DNA of 64,000 bases from Diphasiastrum complanatum (taxonomy: Eukaryota; Streptophyta; Lycopodiopsida; Lycopodiales; Lycopodiaceae). The stretch covers positions 33,328,361-33,392,360 of the forward strand of contig CM055106.1 in the NCBI GenBank assembly GCA_029204225.1. The letters run 5' to 3'. Positions 23,604 to 34,554 of the stretch are shown one piece after another. Position numbers and translations under genes: made by a program. How positions within the stretch are numbered: the stretch's first letter is position 1; each line of letters starts with the position of its first letter. Under the pieces are notes generated by a model that worked only from the letters and a program-made list of their open reading frames with translations, had not been told where the DNA came from and did no database searches.

Positions 23604-25076
23604 TCATGAGAGAAATTCTCTGCTAGCGTATGCATCTAATAGATGTGCATTATCCTTATTTCCACTAAGCTCAATATAAGTGGAATACAATGAATAATGG
23701 AAGCTCCTTAAATGAACATTCCCATCAGTAAAGCCTAAAATGTTCAAAACATAAGATCTTTTGACAAAAATGATATTATATGTCTTAACAAATTTATGTC
23801 CTCCTAGATAAAATGATAAAGCTTTAACTGCCATTATAAGACTCTCCCCGACTGGGCTCAGCTTGGAATGAGCAATACAAATCTCATTCATCAAGAAATG
23901 CCTAAGATAGTGGCCCAGTCCACTGTCCCTCTAGAACGAGGATGCGTGTTGTCTAAAACCACCTCGTCTCGCAACAAAATCATCTATTATGAGAGCATCC
24001 TGCAATAGGAAATATGTTAGCAAAAACACATTCAGTGATTGAAAACATTCAAATGCAAGGAAGATTAAACACTTACACATTCTTCATCATCAGCAACAAC
24101 CAGATCAGAATGATCAATATAATGACCACGTACTGAAGTGAAATCGTTAGTGAAGTGCATTAATGATGGACAAGAGAAGCCCATCTGGGATTGAAATGTC
24201 ATGAATTCTTCATCGATGGTCTGCCTCTCCCATCCTCAGCTATATTTGATAAAGTCTTATTCAGGCATTCTTCACCGGTCATAAGACCCTCCTCATCATC
24301 AAAATCAATACCAGCAACAAGGTCATCTGTCTCAAATTCTACAAAGTCGGAGAATTCGAAAATTGTGTCGGATAATAAACATAGAACCTCGTCCTCACGA
24401 TAGTCAAAAAATTTACATAAATCAGCAGTAGTAAAATATACATCGTCATTAATATAATATACATGCAAATTGAAAAGACATTTCAAATCCTCCATAGATT
24501 TGGATTCATCATCAGATGTATTTTGGCCAATGAAAGAATCCCGAAGAACATCAGTATTTACATCAATGAAGTCACTTTCTTTATCAGGAGTGTCGATAAG
24601 AAAGTGACTGATATCCTTAATGGCTGACTGAACAGAGGAGGGTGCAAAAGGAGGGTCAGCAACAGGAACTTCATCATCATCTAGGATCTGAACTAATAGA
24701 AAAAGTACGAAACCACTCTGATATTCAACCAATCGACATTTCTTCCTGCAATACAGACACATAGAACTACTTTTGAAAAGATCAAACAATTTGGTGAACA
24801 TTCTATCCAATCTATGTCTAAAAGCTGGGAAGAAATGAACAAGATCAGTATAATGCATGTACTGGAGTGGACCTATGGAGAAAGCAGGCTTGCTAAGTAT
24901 ATCTCTGAATCTGACATAATGTTCATAAAATACATCAGAATTTGGTTTGCAGTCCTGAAAACATGTAGATATGGCCTGAATAGACTGTGGAAGTAGTCTA
25001 GGTTTTCAGTAATCCCACATTCACTCAGAAATGAACTCAAGCCTGATTCTCGTGAGGATGATGAGGAAGAGGCCAT
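23604..25076 (-). pseudogene. Element gene B: unrecognised acidic protein, decayed
   Basis: Starts at ATG 25076 (MASSSSSSRESGLSSFL). The first exon runs to 24077 with a GTAAGT donor; the second is 23999-23604 after a clear CAG acceptor, ending in TGA. I do not recognise the family. It has a Ser-rich start, a Cys-containing block FKSSSMCLYCRKKC (about 24745-24785) that could bind zinc, a long Asp/Glu-rich middle (ILDDDEVPVADPP, then ETDDLVAGIDFDDEEG), and a C-terminal hydrophobic-aromatic part (ESLIMAVKALSFYLGG). Frame changes near 24990 and 24205 and a TAG in exon 2 (about 23935) make this copy non-functional. It diverges from gene C across 190 bp and converges on gene A, so it belongs to the same element. 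It could be a cofactor of transposition or a chromatin-acting accessory protein, but nothing in it decides that. Confidence 0.55.
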
Positions 25077-25266
25077 GGCAGTAACGTGAATATCGCACTT
25101 GTGTGCGCGGGAGAACTGAACCAAAACTAACTATCAAAATGACGCAGAAGATGGATATATAATGCACATTTTGTCCGTACATAGTGGTCCTCTACGAGTT
25201 CTTTATCATCCCTCCCTTCTCATCCTAACCTTCATGCACAAGTCCGCTATCACATAGTTCACGCCC
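25077..25266. promoter_or_regulatory. Shared divergent promoter of element genes B and C
   Basis: Only 190 bp separate the two start codons. A TATA-like tatataat sits at 25155-25162, about 105 bp before the C start and 80 bp before the B start, and can be read on either strand. The C side is C/T-rich (atccctcccttctcatccta), as in a plant leader. No other element is identifiable. Confidence 0.45.
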
Positions 25267-26988
25267 ATGGATAGGAGAAAACAGACAAGGAGGGACTTCT
25301 TCTCTCTTGGCTCATCCTCATCTCCTGCGGTTGCCATCACACCACTTGCTAGACCAGGAACGCGCAACTGCAGCAGGTGGCTCTCTGAGATACGCAAGTA
25401 TCAGAGGTCAATAGCTCTGTTGATCCCAAGAGCTCCATTCTACCGTGCTATCCAGAACATAACAAGAAATGATCTCGGATAGCACGTTAGATTCACACCG
25501 AGTGCTCTTCAGTGCCTTCAGGAGGCTGCTAAAGATTATATTAGCCTTTGTTTTAAGGATTCGAGGGTTACCATAATGCCCAAGGATTTTCAGCTTCTGA
25601 TAAGAATGAGGGATAGGTACTGTAGGTTACATGTATCTCAGTCTGCTGCTCCTAGACCAACTCTTGTAGATAGGACTAATCTTCCTACGAAACGTCCTAG
25701 GAAGCAGACAGCCCCAAGCGTGCTCCTAAGAAAGTGAAGCCTAACCCTTCAGATTCTGTGAAGCCTATCCCAGAATCCATTGTAGATAATGCTGCTATTG
25801 ATAATGCTGTAAATATAGCTACCTCTGTTTTGGATACTCCTATAATTGCTATAGATACTACACATCCACCTCCTCCTCCTCCTCCCAATTTTTATACATA
25901 TATAGATTCAGATGATTATCTTAAATTTGAGAAAGACATATCGGATGCTATAGATACAATTGGTACTCATTTTTGTTTTAGACTAGATGAACTTGATTTT
26001 AGTATTAATTTTAGAGTTCTAGATTGCCTGGATCTCAAAGACAGATGGGCTTCTATCAGTGATCCTGTGATAGAGTTTGGGCTTACACTCTTGCAATATG
26101 ACATTGCAAGAGATTCATCAAATGAGTTGTTGGTGCAGAGTAACTTCCTACTTCAGGCCTTCAAGGAGAACAATGACACATTGTCTGACAAGTGGATTCA
26201 CACCAGCAACAAAGTATATGCTCATACCTTATCATACGAAGTAAGTTATATTAAATGCTTCTTGCTATTTTATGCATTAACATTGGCAATGTCAATGAAA
26301 ATAGTTCTTAAAATTGCAACTAAAGAAATTTCAATCTTATTTTGCAGTGACCACTGGAGTTTAAACCTGATCTCTATTAAGAGATCTGTAAATAATATTA
26401 TAAAATGTTTTTGTGTCAAGATGAATTCGGTGAGAAATGCTCATAAGGATGTAAATATATACATTCCATATCTAAGTAAATATATTCCTACAAACGTTCC
26501 CCATTCCATGGACTGGCAGATCGTCAGCTTGGAGGTAAACTTTGTCTTTCTTAATAGCATTTTAAAATCAGTATTCTAATGAAATATTTTCAATCTAACT
26601 CATCCTGTTTCATAATTGATTTCTTGTGTGCTGAATTATTTTGCAGTCACCCTAGAAAAATGATTCATTCAGCTGTGGGTGGTACACATTGTACAATGCC
26701 AAGTTGTTTTTTGAGTGGTTCATCCTTCAACAAGATCTTGATATTTCTAAGGTAATAAATTCTGTTTATTCTTATTTTGGAATCATGATTAGTTTTCTAT
26801 TCTGGTGATGTTATTGGCCATTACTAATACATGAATGTTCTATTTTGTAGTTTACACTTCCTGAGTACACATCAAGTCAGGTGTACAAATTTAGACAAGA
26901 AATTATCTTGAGTATGCTGGCTAGGGCAAGGCTTCAGCCTCCCGTTATTGATGATGGTGTAAAGGATGATGTAGTTGTACTAAATTAA
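25267..26988 (+). pseudogene. Element gene C: histone H3-like domain fused to a ULP1/C48 protease, decayed
   Basis: Exons 25267-26240, 26348-26534, 26647-26751 and 26851-26988. Residues 1-9 (MDRRKQTRR) echo the H3 tail start. Then come ARPGT, an EIRKYQRS helix (41-48), LLIPRAPFYRAI, RFTPSALQCLQEAAKDY (75-91) and RVTIMPKDFQLL (100-111), the ordered landmarks of an H3 histone fold. About nine residues that in H3 join F-D to RVTIMPKD are missing. A basic linker (KRPRKQ, about 25690) and a proline run (about 25870) lead to a C48-type cysteine protease: DLKDRWASISDPVIEFGLTL, DHWSLNLISI with the His codon at 26352, and DSFSCGWYTL with the Cys codon at 26674. The middle Asp is not clear. C48 enzymes cleave SUMO or similar modifiers. 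Broken by TAG 25480, a one-base frameshift near 25715, a phase mismatch at intron 1 and TAG 26653. It could be a CENH3-like capture; both domains are recognised by motif only. Confidence 0.8.
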
Positions 26989-27184
26989 GATCAGAAAAAA
27001 TATAGATAGCATAGAGCAAAAATACATGTATAGACTTCATAGAAAAATATACATCGATATATCAAATGCTGTTCCAGTTTATGAATTTGGGAGCACAAAA
27101 TACATGTATAGATGCCCAACTTGGGCTTTCATTTATTGAATGAAAGAGTGTATACACAGATTTTTACTAAAATTTATTTGAAAC

Positions 27185-28600
27185 TATTGTTCTCCCACAA
27201 TGGTGATTGTTGTAGGTAGACCTTTGTAGCACGTGATCAGCTCCTGTCTTCTTCGCATCTGTGACATGGCAAATATTAGTGAATGTGCAAAATAATAGAA
27301 AATGATGACATTTTCTATTATTTTGTTCTATTTTGAAATGGCAATAAACATAAAGTACTTACGAGTCTTTCGTTGATGATAAACCTGAAATATGTTGGTA
27401 GATTGGTTTGTAATAGCATGAGCTTTGTTCTGATAAAATCAAGCTTCCAGTGCTCTTCCACCTCAACCATAGTCAAATATTCCTCATTGTAGATAATGCT
27501 TATTTCCATTCGGTTTGTGTGACCATTTAGTTCAAACTCTTGATCCAGTGGTAGCCATGTACCTTCAATTTTCTTGTATCTCTGGTAGCTAAATGTGAGA
27601 CTGAGCATTTGCTTTTCGATATGATAACGAAAGACCATTGAGGACTTTTTAATCCTGCATTCTATGTCATTATTTGTTTTACTATCTCAGCCTTGATCCA
27701 TGAGATTTGACAAAGTCTCATTTGATAAATCCTTGTAAACAACTTTATTTGTTTACAAGGATTGTTTAAAGTTGTTTAAAGTGCTAGTGTTCTTCCTACA
27801 AACACTAGCTCTCAAGAAAAAATCAGCAAATGTATGCAATGAGATAAACCAACTTAAATGAACAATTTTTGAGCCTGTGCTTATCTTCATAGCATTTTTA
27901 ATATCAATGAGTAGCTTGCATCTCAAGGATTCAGAAACAATGTTGTCAGGAGTAGGCCACTCATCACTTTGAAAACTAGGCAATGGAATTGCTTCGAGCT
28001 TGCCAAAACCTCCATCTGTTTGTGGCGTATATAAAGATTCATAAAAATAGATACCACAATCTGCAAGTTCCTTTGGACTTCTTCCTTTGTATTGCAGCTT
28101 TCCAACATCAGAGTGAATCACGGCTAATATTCCTACAAGTGATTGTGCGGGCTCCCATTCACTTATGCATGATGGATATAAATCTGAAAGAAAAAAACAA
28201 TGTTGAAGCATTTAAATCATAATCTGAAGAGCATCAATAAAGGAAATCACCTATGATTGCTGTAGAGTGCATATGTTTTGATATACTTACAATTACATTT
28301 TTGATGATCATGAGGATTGATATCATGTACTTTGATTTCTGAATGCATATATACATGTTGCACTAAGACTTCTGATATCGATTGACCTCCCGAGGTAGTC
28401 TTAAACTCCAAAATTTTTGCTTTCCAATAAGATTTGTAAGTCATTTTTGCTCTTTTCTTTTGTCAAAAATTGCCCTTTGATGATGGATGCAGCAATACCC
28501 ATGAGTTCTTTGTATATTTTGTTGGCTTCTAGTTATCAGCTTCATCTTTCTCATTGTAAAGAATCACATAATCGATTGTAGATCTGGGTCTCCTTGCCAT
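27185..28600 (-). pseudogene. Element gene D: BAH-like protein with possible ubiquitin-like end, decayed
   Basis: Starts at ATG 28600 (MARRPRSTIDYVILYNEKDE). Exon 1 ends at 28291 (GTAAGT), exon 2 begins at 28183, a later exon ends at 27363 (GTAAGT), and the last is 27259-27185. The boundary between 27750 and 27670 is unclear. Exon 1 reads NSWVLLHPSSKG, SYWKAKILEF and VLVQHVYMHSEI; exon 2 continues with CISEWEPAQSLVGILAVIHS. This order resembles a BAH domain (VLL.p, y.akIlei, v.v.w.y.p.e, then a hydrophobic strand), a reader of histones and nucleosomes. The last part (HWKLDFIRTKLMLL, YFRFIINERL, GLPTTITIVGE) vaguely resembles a ubiquitin-like fold. Two in-frame stops lie in exon 1 (TAG about 28530, TGA about 28463). 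Both domain calls are inference from short patterns. Confidence 0.5.
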
Positions 28601-29031
28601 TGCTATTTTCAAATCTTGGGCGCCAAAAATCTCTCTGATATGTTACTTAATTTTAATTTTTCGTATCACATTTAATCTAATGTGAATGCCAACATAGTCA
28701 CAGTTACTGCGTATACCATATTTTATGTAATTGTACATACTATATTTCTATAACTGTAACTAGTATAGTTAGAAAATTTCATTATACTAACTAGCATAGT
28801 AAAGTAAATTTAACTTGAGGTATTGACATCGGGCAAATTAGCATGTGTCGGGCAGGAAGAAGAAACCAATGGGATACGTCCATGCTGCCCGGACACAAAT
28901 TTCAAAGTTTTTTATATTGCATTTTTATTTTTTAGTTAATATGAACTACGTTGCGTAGATTTCAAATCTGTGCATTTTGATTGGGCCTGGTGACGGTCGA
29001 AACTAAAGAAAACAAATAAAAGTATCTTTAC
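28601..29031. other. Subterminal non-coding part of the element
   Basis: No coding. Holds short A/T-rich repeats around 28730-28800 (tatactaactagcatagtaa type) and a segment at 28946-28985 (tacgttgcgtagatttcaaa) that recurs inverted at 60657-60700. Confidence 0.6.
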
Positions 29032-29066
29032 AAAGGGTCTTTTTGATATTGAGAACTCCTCTAATG
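29032..29066 (-). repeat. Right terminal inverted repeat
   Basis: Reads AAAGGGTCTTTTTGATATT, then a gagaactcctctaatg block; 34 of 35 positions match the inverse of 20276-20310. A related end occurs at 60919-60953. Confidence 0.9.
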
Positions 29067-30414
29067 CAAGCCACGATGCAAGCTTTTTAGCCCCACCCAC
29101 TACGTTGTTGACATTTCAGAGTCTTGTGCTCTCTTTAAGCTGTACATCTTAGTTGATATACAATGTATATTTGTACATAACGCATGCTAAGTCTTGCTTA
29201 AGGCATTACAACAAAAAAGAAAGAGATTGTTGATGTCCATGTGTCCCTCATTTGACATTGAACCTTAAACCTCCAAGTAGAAAAGGGGCTCTCCACAAGA
29301 CTGGACATATAATAATGTGAAAATACATTTCTTGTCCAACATTTTAGCATTATAAATTGAATAGAATATGACCCACAGTTTCCTTGGGAAAGTGGAGGAG
29401 TAAGCATAAATCTTGGCTCTTGCCAGACTATGCTCAATGAGCATTAGAACTAATCTTTGTCTTTTCTTTGATGAACAATACTTTTGAGAGAATGTATACA
29501 TATCCTTGAGCTAATTGTCACTATAATGCATACATGCAATGTGCATTCAAGCACTCGAGCTAGCTTAAAGAGCCACACCCAACTCTCTCTAGGGAGTAGC
29601 TTAACAATAGGCCCAACTCCATGCCAAGGGTAGTGATTTCAAGAGACTTGTGGACCAAAACTCGGAATGTCCATCATTAGTAAGCTTGAGTACATCCTAT
29701 TTAAGTTCAATTTGATGATGATATGGCTACAACTATAGCACCTAGTTCAACATATGTGATTTTATTAGTACATGCAAACAATTAATTGCTAGCCTTCTAT
29801 CATAATTTATTCTAAAGTGGTGATTTGTAGGAACTGGCCATAGTTGAGCTTTTATAGGAACTGGCCATAGTTGAGAACCATTAGCTCCCTTTAATCCATG
29901 AGTTGAAGTTGAGAACCAGATTGTCCTGGGGGGGGCATACTCCTAGTATCAATTATAAAGATTTTTAAAATTGAACTTTTCTTACAAACCTGTGGAGGGG
30001 AGTAACTAAAAATTTGGCACTTAGGACATTGTCAACAAGTGGTGGGCAAACAAATACGTAGTGTGCAACAAGAATTTTATTAACAATTCATGTGAAAGTG
30101 ATTTCTTTTGAGTTGTTTGAGTGTGAAGTAAGGTGTGATTTTTGTGCATAATAAATGTTGGCCAAAATTTTTAAACTTGGCTTGCTCTTTATGAATCAAT
30201 CATAAAATGGACAATTGCTATGAATATTTATCAAAATAATATTTTTTGAGAACCTTATATGGGACTCAACGAATCTTAATAGAGTTGGCTAGAATGAAAG
30301 GGATGAGTAATATGAGTACTTGTTGTTATTGGTTATATTTTGAATATAGTCTACTTCTATCTGAATCTACATGTGATTGGTGTTTGAATTTGTTACAACT
30401 AAGAATCCTTAAAC
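29067..30414. other. Spacer without recognised gene
   Basis: AT-rich, short ORFs only. A short direct repeat (ggaactggccatagttgag) lies at about 29830-29870. No domain or RNA gene is visible. Confidence 0.5.
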
Positions 30415-30672
30415 ATTAGATCTTGACATTGATATAATGCATCTTGGTTTCCAAGGGCGGCTTGAACATGGGGCCAAAGAAACTTTGGATGCCAAGCTAG
30501 CCAACCGAGCCAACTCTTGGATTGACATTGATATAATGCTTCTTGGTTTCCAAGGGGAGGCTCGAACCTGAGACCAAAGAATGCTTCTTGGTTTCCAAGG
30601 GGAGGCTCGAACCTGGGACCAAAGAAACTTTGGATGCCAAGCTAACCAGTTGAGCCAACCCCGTTGGGTGAG
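30415..30672 (-). mobile_element. tRNA-derived SINE with internal tandem duplication
   Basis: On the minus strand an A-box-like tggctcaactgg (30646-30657) is followed by a B-box ggttcgagcc (30604-30613), the internal RNA polymerase III promoter of tRNA-derived SINEs. A second B-box lies at 30559-30568 and a further degenerate A/B pair at 30501-30512 and 30459-30468. Shared blocks (ttggaaaccaagaagcatt, ttggcatccaaagtttcttt) show two to three partial units in tandem. No functional tRNA cloverleaf is seen. Confidence 0.65.
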
Positions 30673-33100
30673 ACCAAAGAATGGCAAAACGATCAACAAA
30701 AACCATTCACAAGAGTGAATAAAAGGATTTGAATTTTCATCCAAAACACTAAAGTGGATAGCCAATTAGAGACTAAACATGAAACCTTATGGTAGTGGAC
30801 CACATAATAGTATAAATAAAATTTTAAGAGACATGTAATAATAACAATAATCCACACTAACCATCTCATAAGGCAACTATGAATCAATTTTTCTTCAAAA
30901 AATTTCTTAGTAGTTATAGTTTTATCATTTGAAAAGTTACAACGCTTTTGCATTATGAACCAAAGTTTCATAGTTAAAAGCCCCAAACATTGACCAAAGA
31001 CTTAATGATTGTCTATACACCTATAAATAGAACCTCAAATTCTCAACAAAGGAAAAAGGACATGAAAATGGGTCTAGGCCTTGCCACAACATAGTAAAGC
31101 CCCTCTTCTTTTCATATTTTGTGAGCTAAATCAACAAATTAAGCATATTCTTTATTATTTTAGCTCAAAATTTTAGTCATAGTTGTTTAAGTACAAATTT
31201 TTCAAGCCAATAGCAAATTCACCATGCTTTATACCATGAAATCATTTGCACATGTTCCTAGTGAATAGCTTATCACAATAATTTCAAAGCGTGCACCTCA
31301 GAGCCCAACAATCTACAAGAGATACGCATGTTAAACCTCATGAAAAGGAGAAAGAACATCATTCACTCACCAATATTGCTTGTGTCAGACACACATTTTA
31401 GTATTGAAAGGGATATCACCTTTGTATTTAAATTGATGCATGTCTAAGGGAATTTATGCAAAGGAATCCAAGCTACACAAGGTGGAAAATGAGTAGGCCT
31501 TTTTGTAGCTTATTGAAATATCCCAAAAATTATGAAGCCGCCTGGCTTTTCCTTTCCAAGTTAAAACTTTATGTTCATCCCCTATCGTAGCCAAGTTGAA
31601 ATATAAGAGTGTTTTCACAGGTGGCTACAACCTGGGCTCAAAGTTGGTAATTAGCCTCATGCCTCCAAATTAAAAAAACAAAGACATTGTGCTCAACTGG
31701 GCGTCAATAAAAGTTTGTAAGGATTGTAATACTTGAAGGATATGCCTTGTAACTTTGGTGAATTTTGCCAAAGCCTCTAAGAAGGTGGTGTATATATATC
31801 ATATGTATTGGTCTTATGTGTACACATTCATATGATATAGGTGAGGCCATGGACCCACTATTCTAGTTGTTTTATATAACCAACGTGCCCATGATGGGAG
31901 TTAAACTTTGAACTTTGAAGAGGCCTCATGATATTTTAGGCACCTCCATTTCATACAAGTTGAGGCTATGTGGGCCATGAGTGGGTACAAGAATGTTAAC
32001 CTAGGTTAGATTGCAAAAATTTGGGTGAAGCACCATGCATGGTGTTGGAGCAAAATTGTGACAATTCTTACAAGAAGGTACAAGTTTTGAAATTATGGTG
32101 GAAGGTATGTACTAGTATTGTATATGGACACGTCTCCATTGAATGCATTGGTAGACTAAGAGACAAGATTTTGGACGTGCATGTCTCTATTGTATGCATT
32201 TCTAGAGCATGATATATACTTAGATATTTTACAGTTCATGGTGGACATTGGTGATATAGGAAGTTGTTTAAGGCTTCGGGCTGATTTAGGATTGGTTTGG
32301 TGGTGAGTCAACAATCAAATTACTAGTAATGTACTGCCATGCTCAACAACATGAATCCTGTCAAGTTTTTAAAAGATTATGTGGAAATAAGGCTTATTTC
32401 CTTCCAGTAATGTGACAAAGGAATTGCTTATGTCTTGCTATATTGTCCTCCAACCATTAGCTTGATGGTGGTTGAATTTTTGTATGTGGACTTTCCTAGC
32501 CAAGTTAGATTCCTTGTTCTAGGCATGCATGATACATTGCCCTTTGGTTATCTTTGATTAATGGATTTTTATCTATAGGACACCTTTTAAAATGTTATAA
32601 AATGTCTCCCTTTGAGGGCATGAGACTGTGGCCTTTCAAGGTGTTTTTGCTTGCCCTTCTGAAATGTTGTTGTTGTTCACCTTTTAAAGACCAATTTGGG
32701 CACATCAATCAAAATGTTTTCTATCATTTGGGATAGATGCACTCATCCTTGTGCTATTAATGAAGTTAATCGTATAATAGCTTTCACTTTCCCTTTGGAT
32801 CTAGATAAATATGTTGTATATAGTGATGATCATAGGACTAGCGCTAATGTAAGGGATACTTAATCTGCTATATTCCAAAAAAGCACCACATGATATGGTG
32901 CGAGCATGGTGAGGTGAGGTCATTGGACTTTGTCATGTCTCATTGAGTCATAAATGTATAGTTTTAACTATAGTATATAAGATTTTGATTTACCAAAGAG
33001 ATGATTAATACTTTATTACACCATTTTAAGTATTTTGGTGTAGATAAAGAGATAAAAGTCTAGTCATCGACTGATGTTTATGATAGGCATCCGATAACAC

Positions 33101-33103
<3 letters not shown>
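30673..33103. other. Spacer without recognised gene
   Basis: AT-rich with short ORFs on both strands and no supported domain. A small direct repeat of cacgtctccattgaatgcatt / catgtctctattgtatgcatt lies at about 32128-32200. Confidence 0.45.

Positions 33104-33174
<71 letters not shown>
33104..33174. repeat. (AT)n microsatellite
   Basis: About 35 uninterrupted AT dinucleotides. Confidence 0.98.
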
Positions 33175-33176
<2 letters not shown>

Positions 33177-34554
33177 GAATCAAATTTAATAAGGTGAAAT
33201 AACCATTTCCAATACATCAACCTTTCATATGTAAATAACTTACCTAAATTGAAATTGTCAAGAATTTATTCAACAATCCATCATAGATACCTTTCTTCAT
33301 TATAATTTCCCATGTTGTAAATTTTCTTTCCAAATTGAATAGTCAACTCATAGAAGAAAAATGAAACTAGAATCTCAACATTCCATTTATTCTATCAATG
33401 TACTTAACAAAAATAAAATTGTACTATTACAATAAGTCATGTACTTTTTTGCCTTGGTATGATCATACTCAATCAATCTATGTATTGGGTTAATTTGGTC
33501 AAGAATTGGTCATTGATTATGCAGAGAATAATGCATCGTAAATATGAAAAACTCCATAATGACAGGCTAGAGCAATGCTTACTATTATCATTTAGATAAT
33601 CATAATTGTAAGCACACAATAGAAGACATTAATTTATTCCTTCATTGATAATATTGTGAGTATAACGGCTCTTTATAGTCTCATGAATAAAAGAAACAAT
33701 TACAACTAACTTTTGAACTTCGACTTGAGGGTTTTCTAATATTGATTTATGCTTAATCTTGATGGTCATGATGTTGATGAGGCATGGAAGCCTCGGATTT
33801 CTACATTTATGATGAAGCCATCTTCATGCAAATGGAATTTTCAAATCAAAGATCATCATCAAGCATGGAGGAGGCACATTGAAATAGTGGCAAATTGGTG
33901 GAATACTCTTCAAAGGTGTTGGCAAAGGATTTCTACCAATGAGATCTTATCTTGGATATGGTGAGAATGCTACTATAATGGATTCCTTGGCTGATCTTCA
34001 CTTCATATGCATACCAAAGAATCCACTCAAAAAGTTCTTTCATCAAGCATAGGTCCAACCTTGGATTAATTCCCAAATCATTGTTTAAGTCAAATAGATA
34101 ACTTTTTAGGAGGAGTGTTGAAAATAAAAAAGCCATCTATTTGACTTTTGGGGTTGATGAAGATTTCCAACATGCATGTAGTGTTACAAGTTGAAAAAGC
34201 CAAATTTGGCCTAGTAGAAACTCGAGCCACTACACATGCATAATGTCTAAGTTTGCCAAATGTGACGTGCAAAGTAAACTAAGACTTTTATTGGCACATG
34301 CATGAACATTTGTACATTTGTAGTCTAGACTCTGACACATGTAGAAAGTAGGTGGATAAAGCTGCATGTCTCAACATGCAAAGTTGTAGGTGTCAATATT
34401 TTGGTAGTTACTACTCTTAGAAGTGGTAAAATGTGATTGGAGGCTAGTGCTAAAGCTATTTTCATTGTACTGAACATGCCTGCAAATTTTTGATCAGAAT
34501 TGATTAGCCAAACTAGTACTTTGTCTAATAGACCCTCAAAATTAGCCTTTAAAA

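Larger units (their letters stand above)
20276..29066. mobile_element. 8.8-kb TIR element with four spliced genes, including a histone H3-ULP1 fusion
   Basis: Bounded by 35-bp inverted repeats with a single mismatch. Contents in order: A (+, transposase-like, about 20742-23386), B (-, unrecognised, 23604-25076), C (+, H3-like domain plus ULP1 protease, 25267-26988), D (-, BAH-like, 27185-28600). Genes alternate, so A/B and C/D converge and B/C diverge from a 190-bp gap. All four have consensus GT-AG introns and all carry stops or frameshifts, so this copy is dead. I see no obvious target-site duplication just outside the repeats; the true ends may lie a little further out. Related sequence occurs at 2085-2410 and 60657-60953. 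The superfamily is unassigned. A giant, multi-gene cut-and-paste element is the simplest reading; a domesticated or virus-derived locus is less likely given the flanking repeats. Confidence 0.82.

Noticed and set aside
25267-25620. Possibility that the H3-like stretch is a host H3 processed pseudogene
   Set aside because: It is too divergent, continues in a spliced gene with a protease, and lies inside the inverted repeats with other element genes; still to be tested by phylogeny.
20276-29066. C-to-T decay as evidence of DNA methylation
   Set aside because: The nonsense codons are all one C-to-T step from CAA, CAG or CGA, but every TAA, TAG or TGA is, so it proves nothing without intact copies for comparison.
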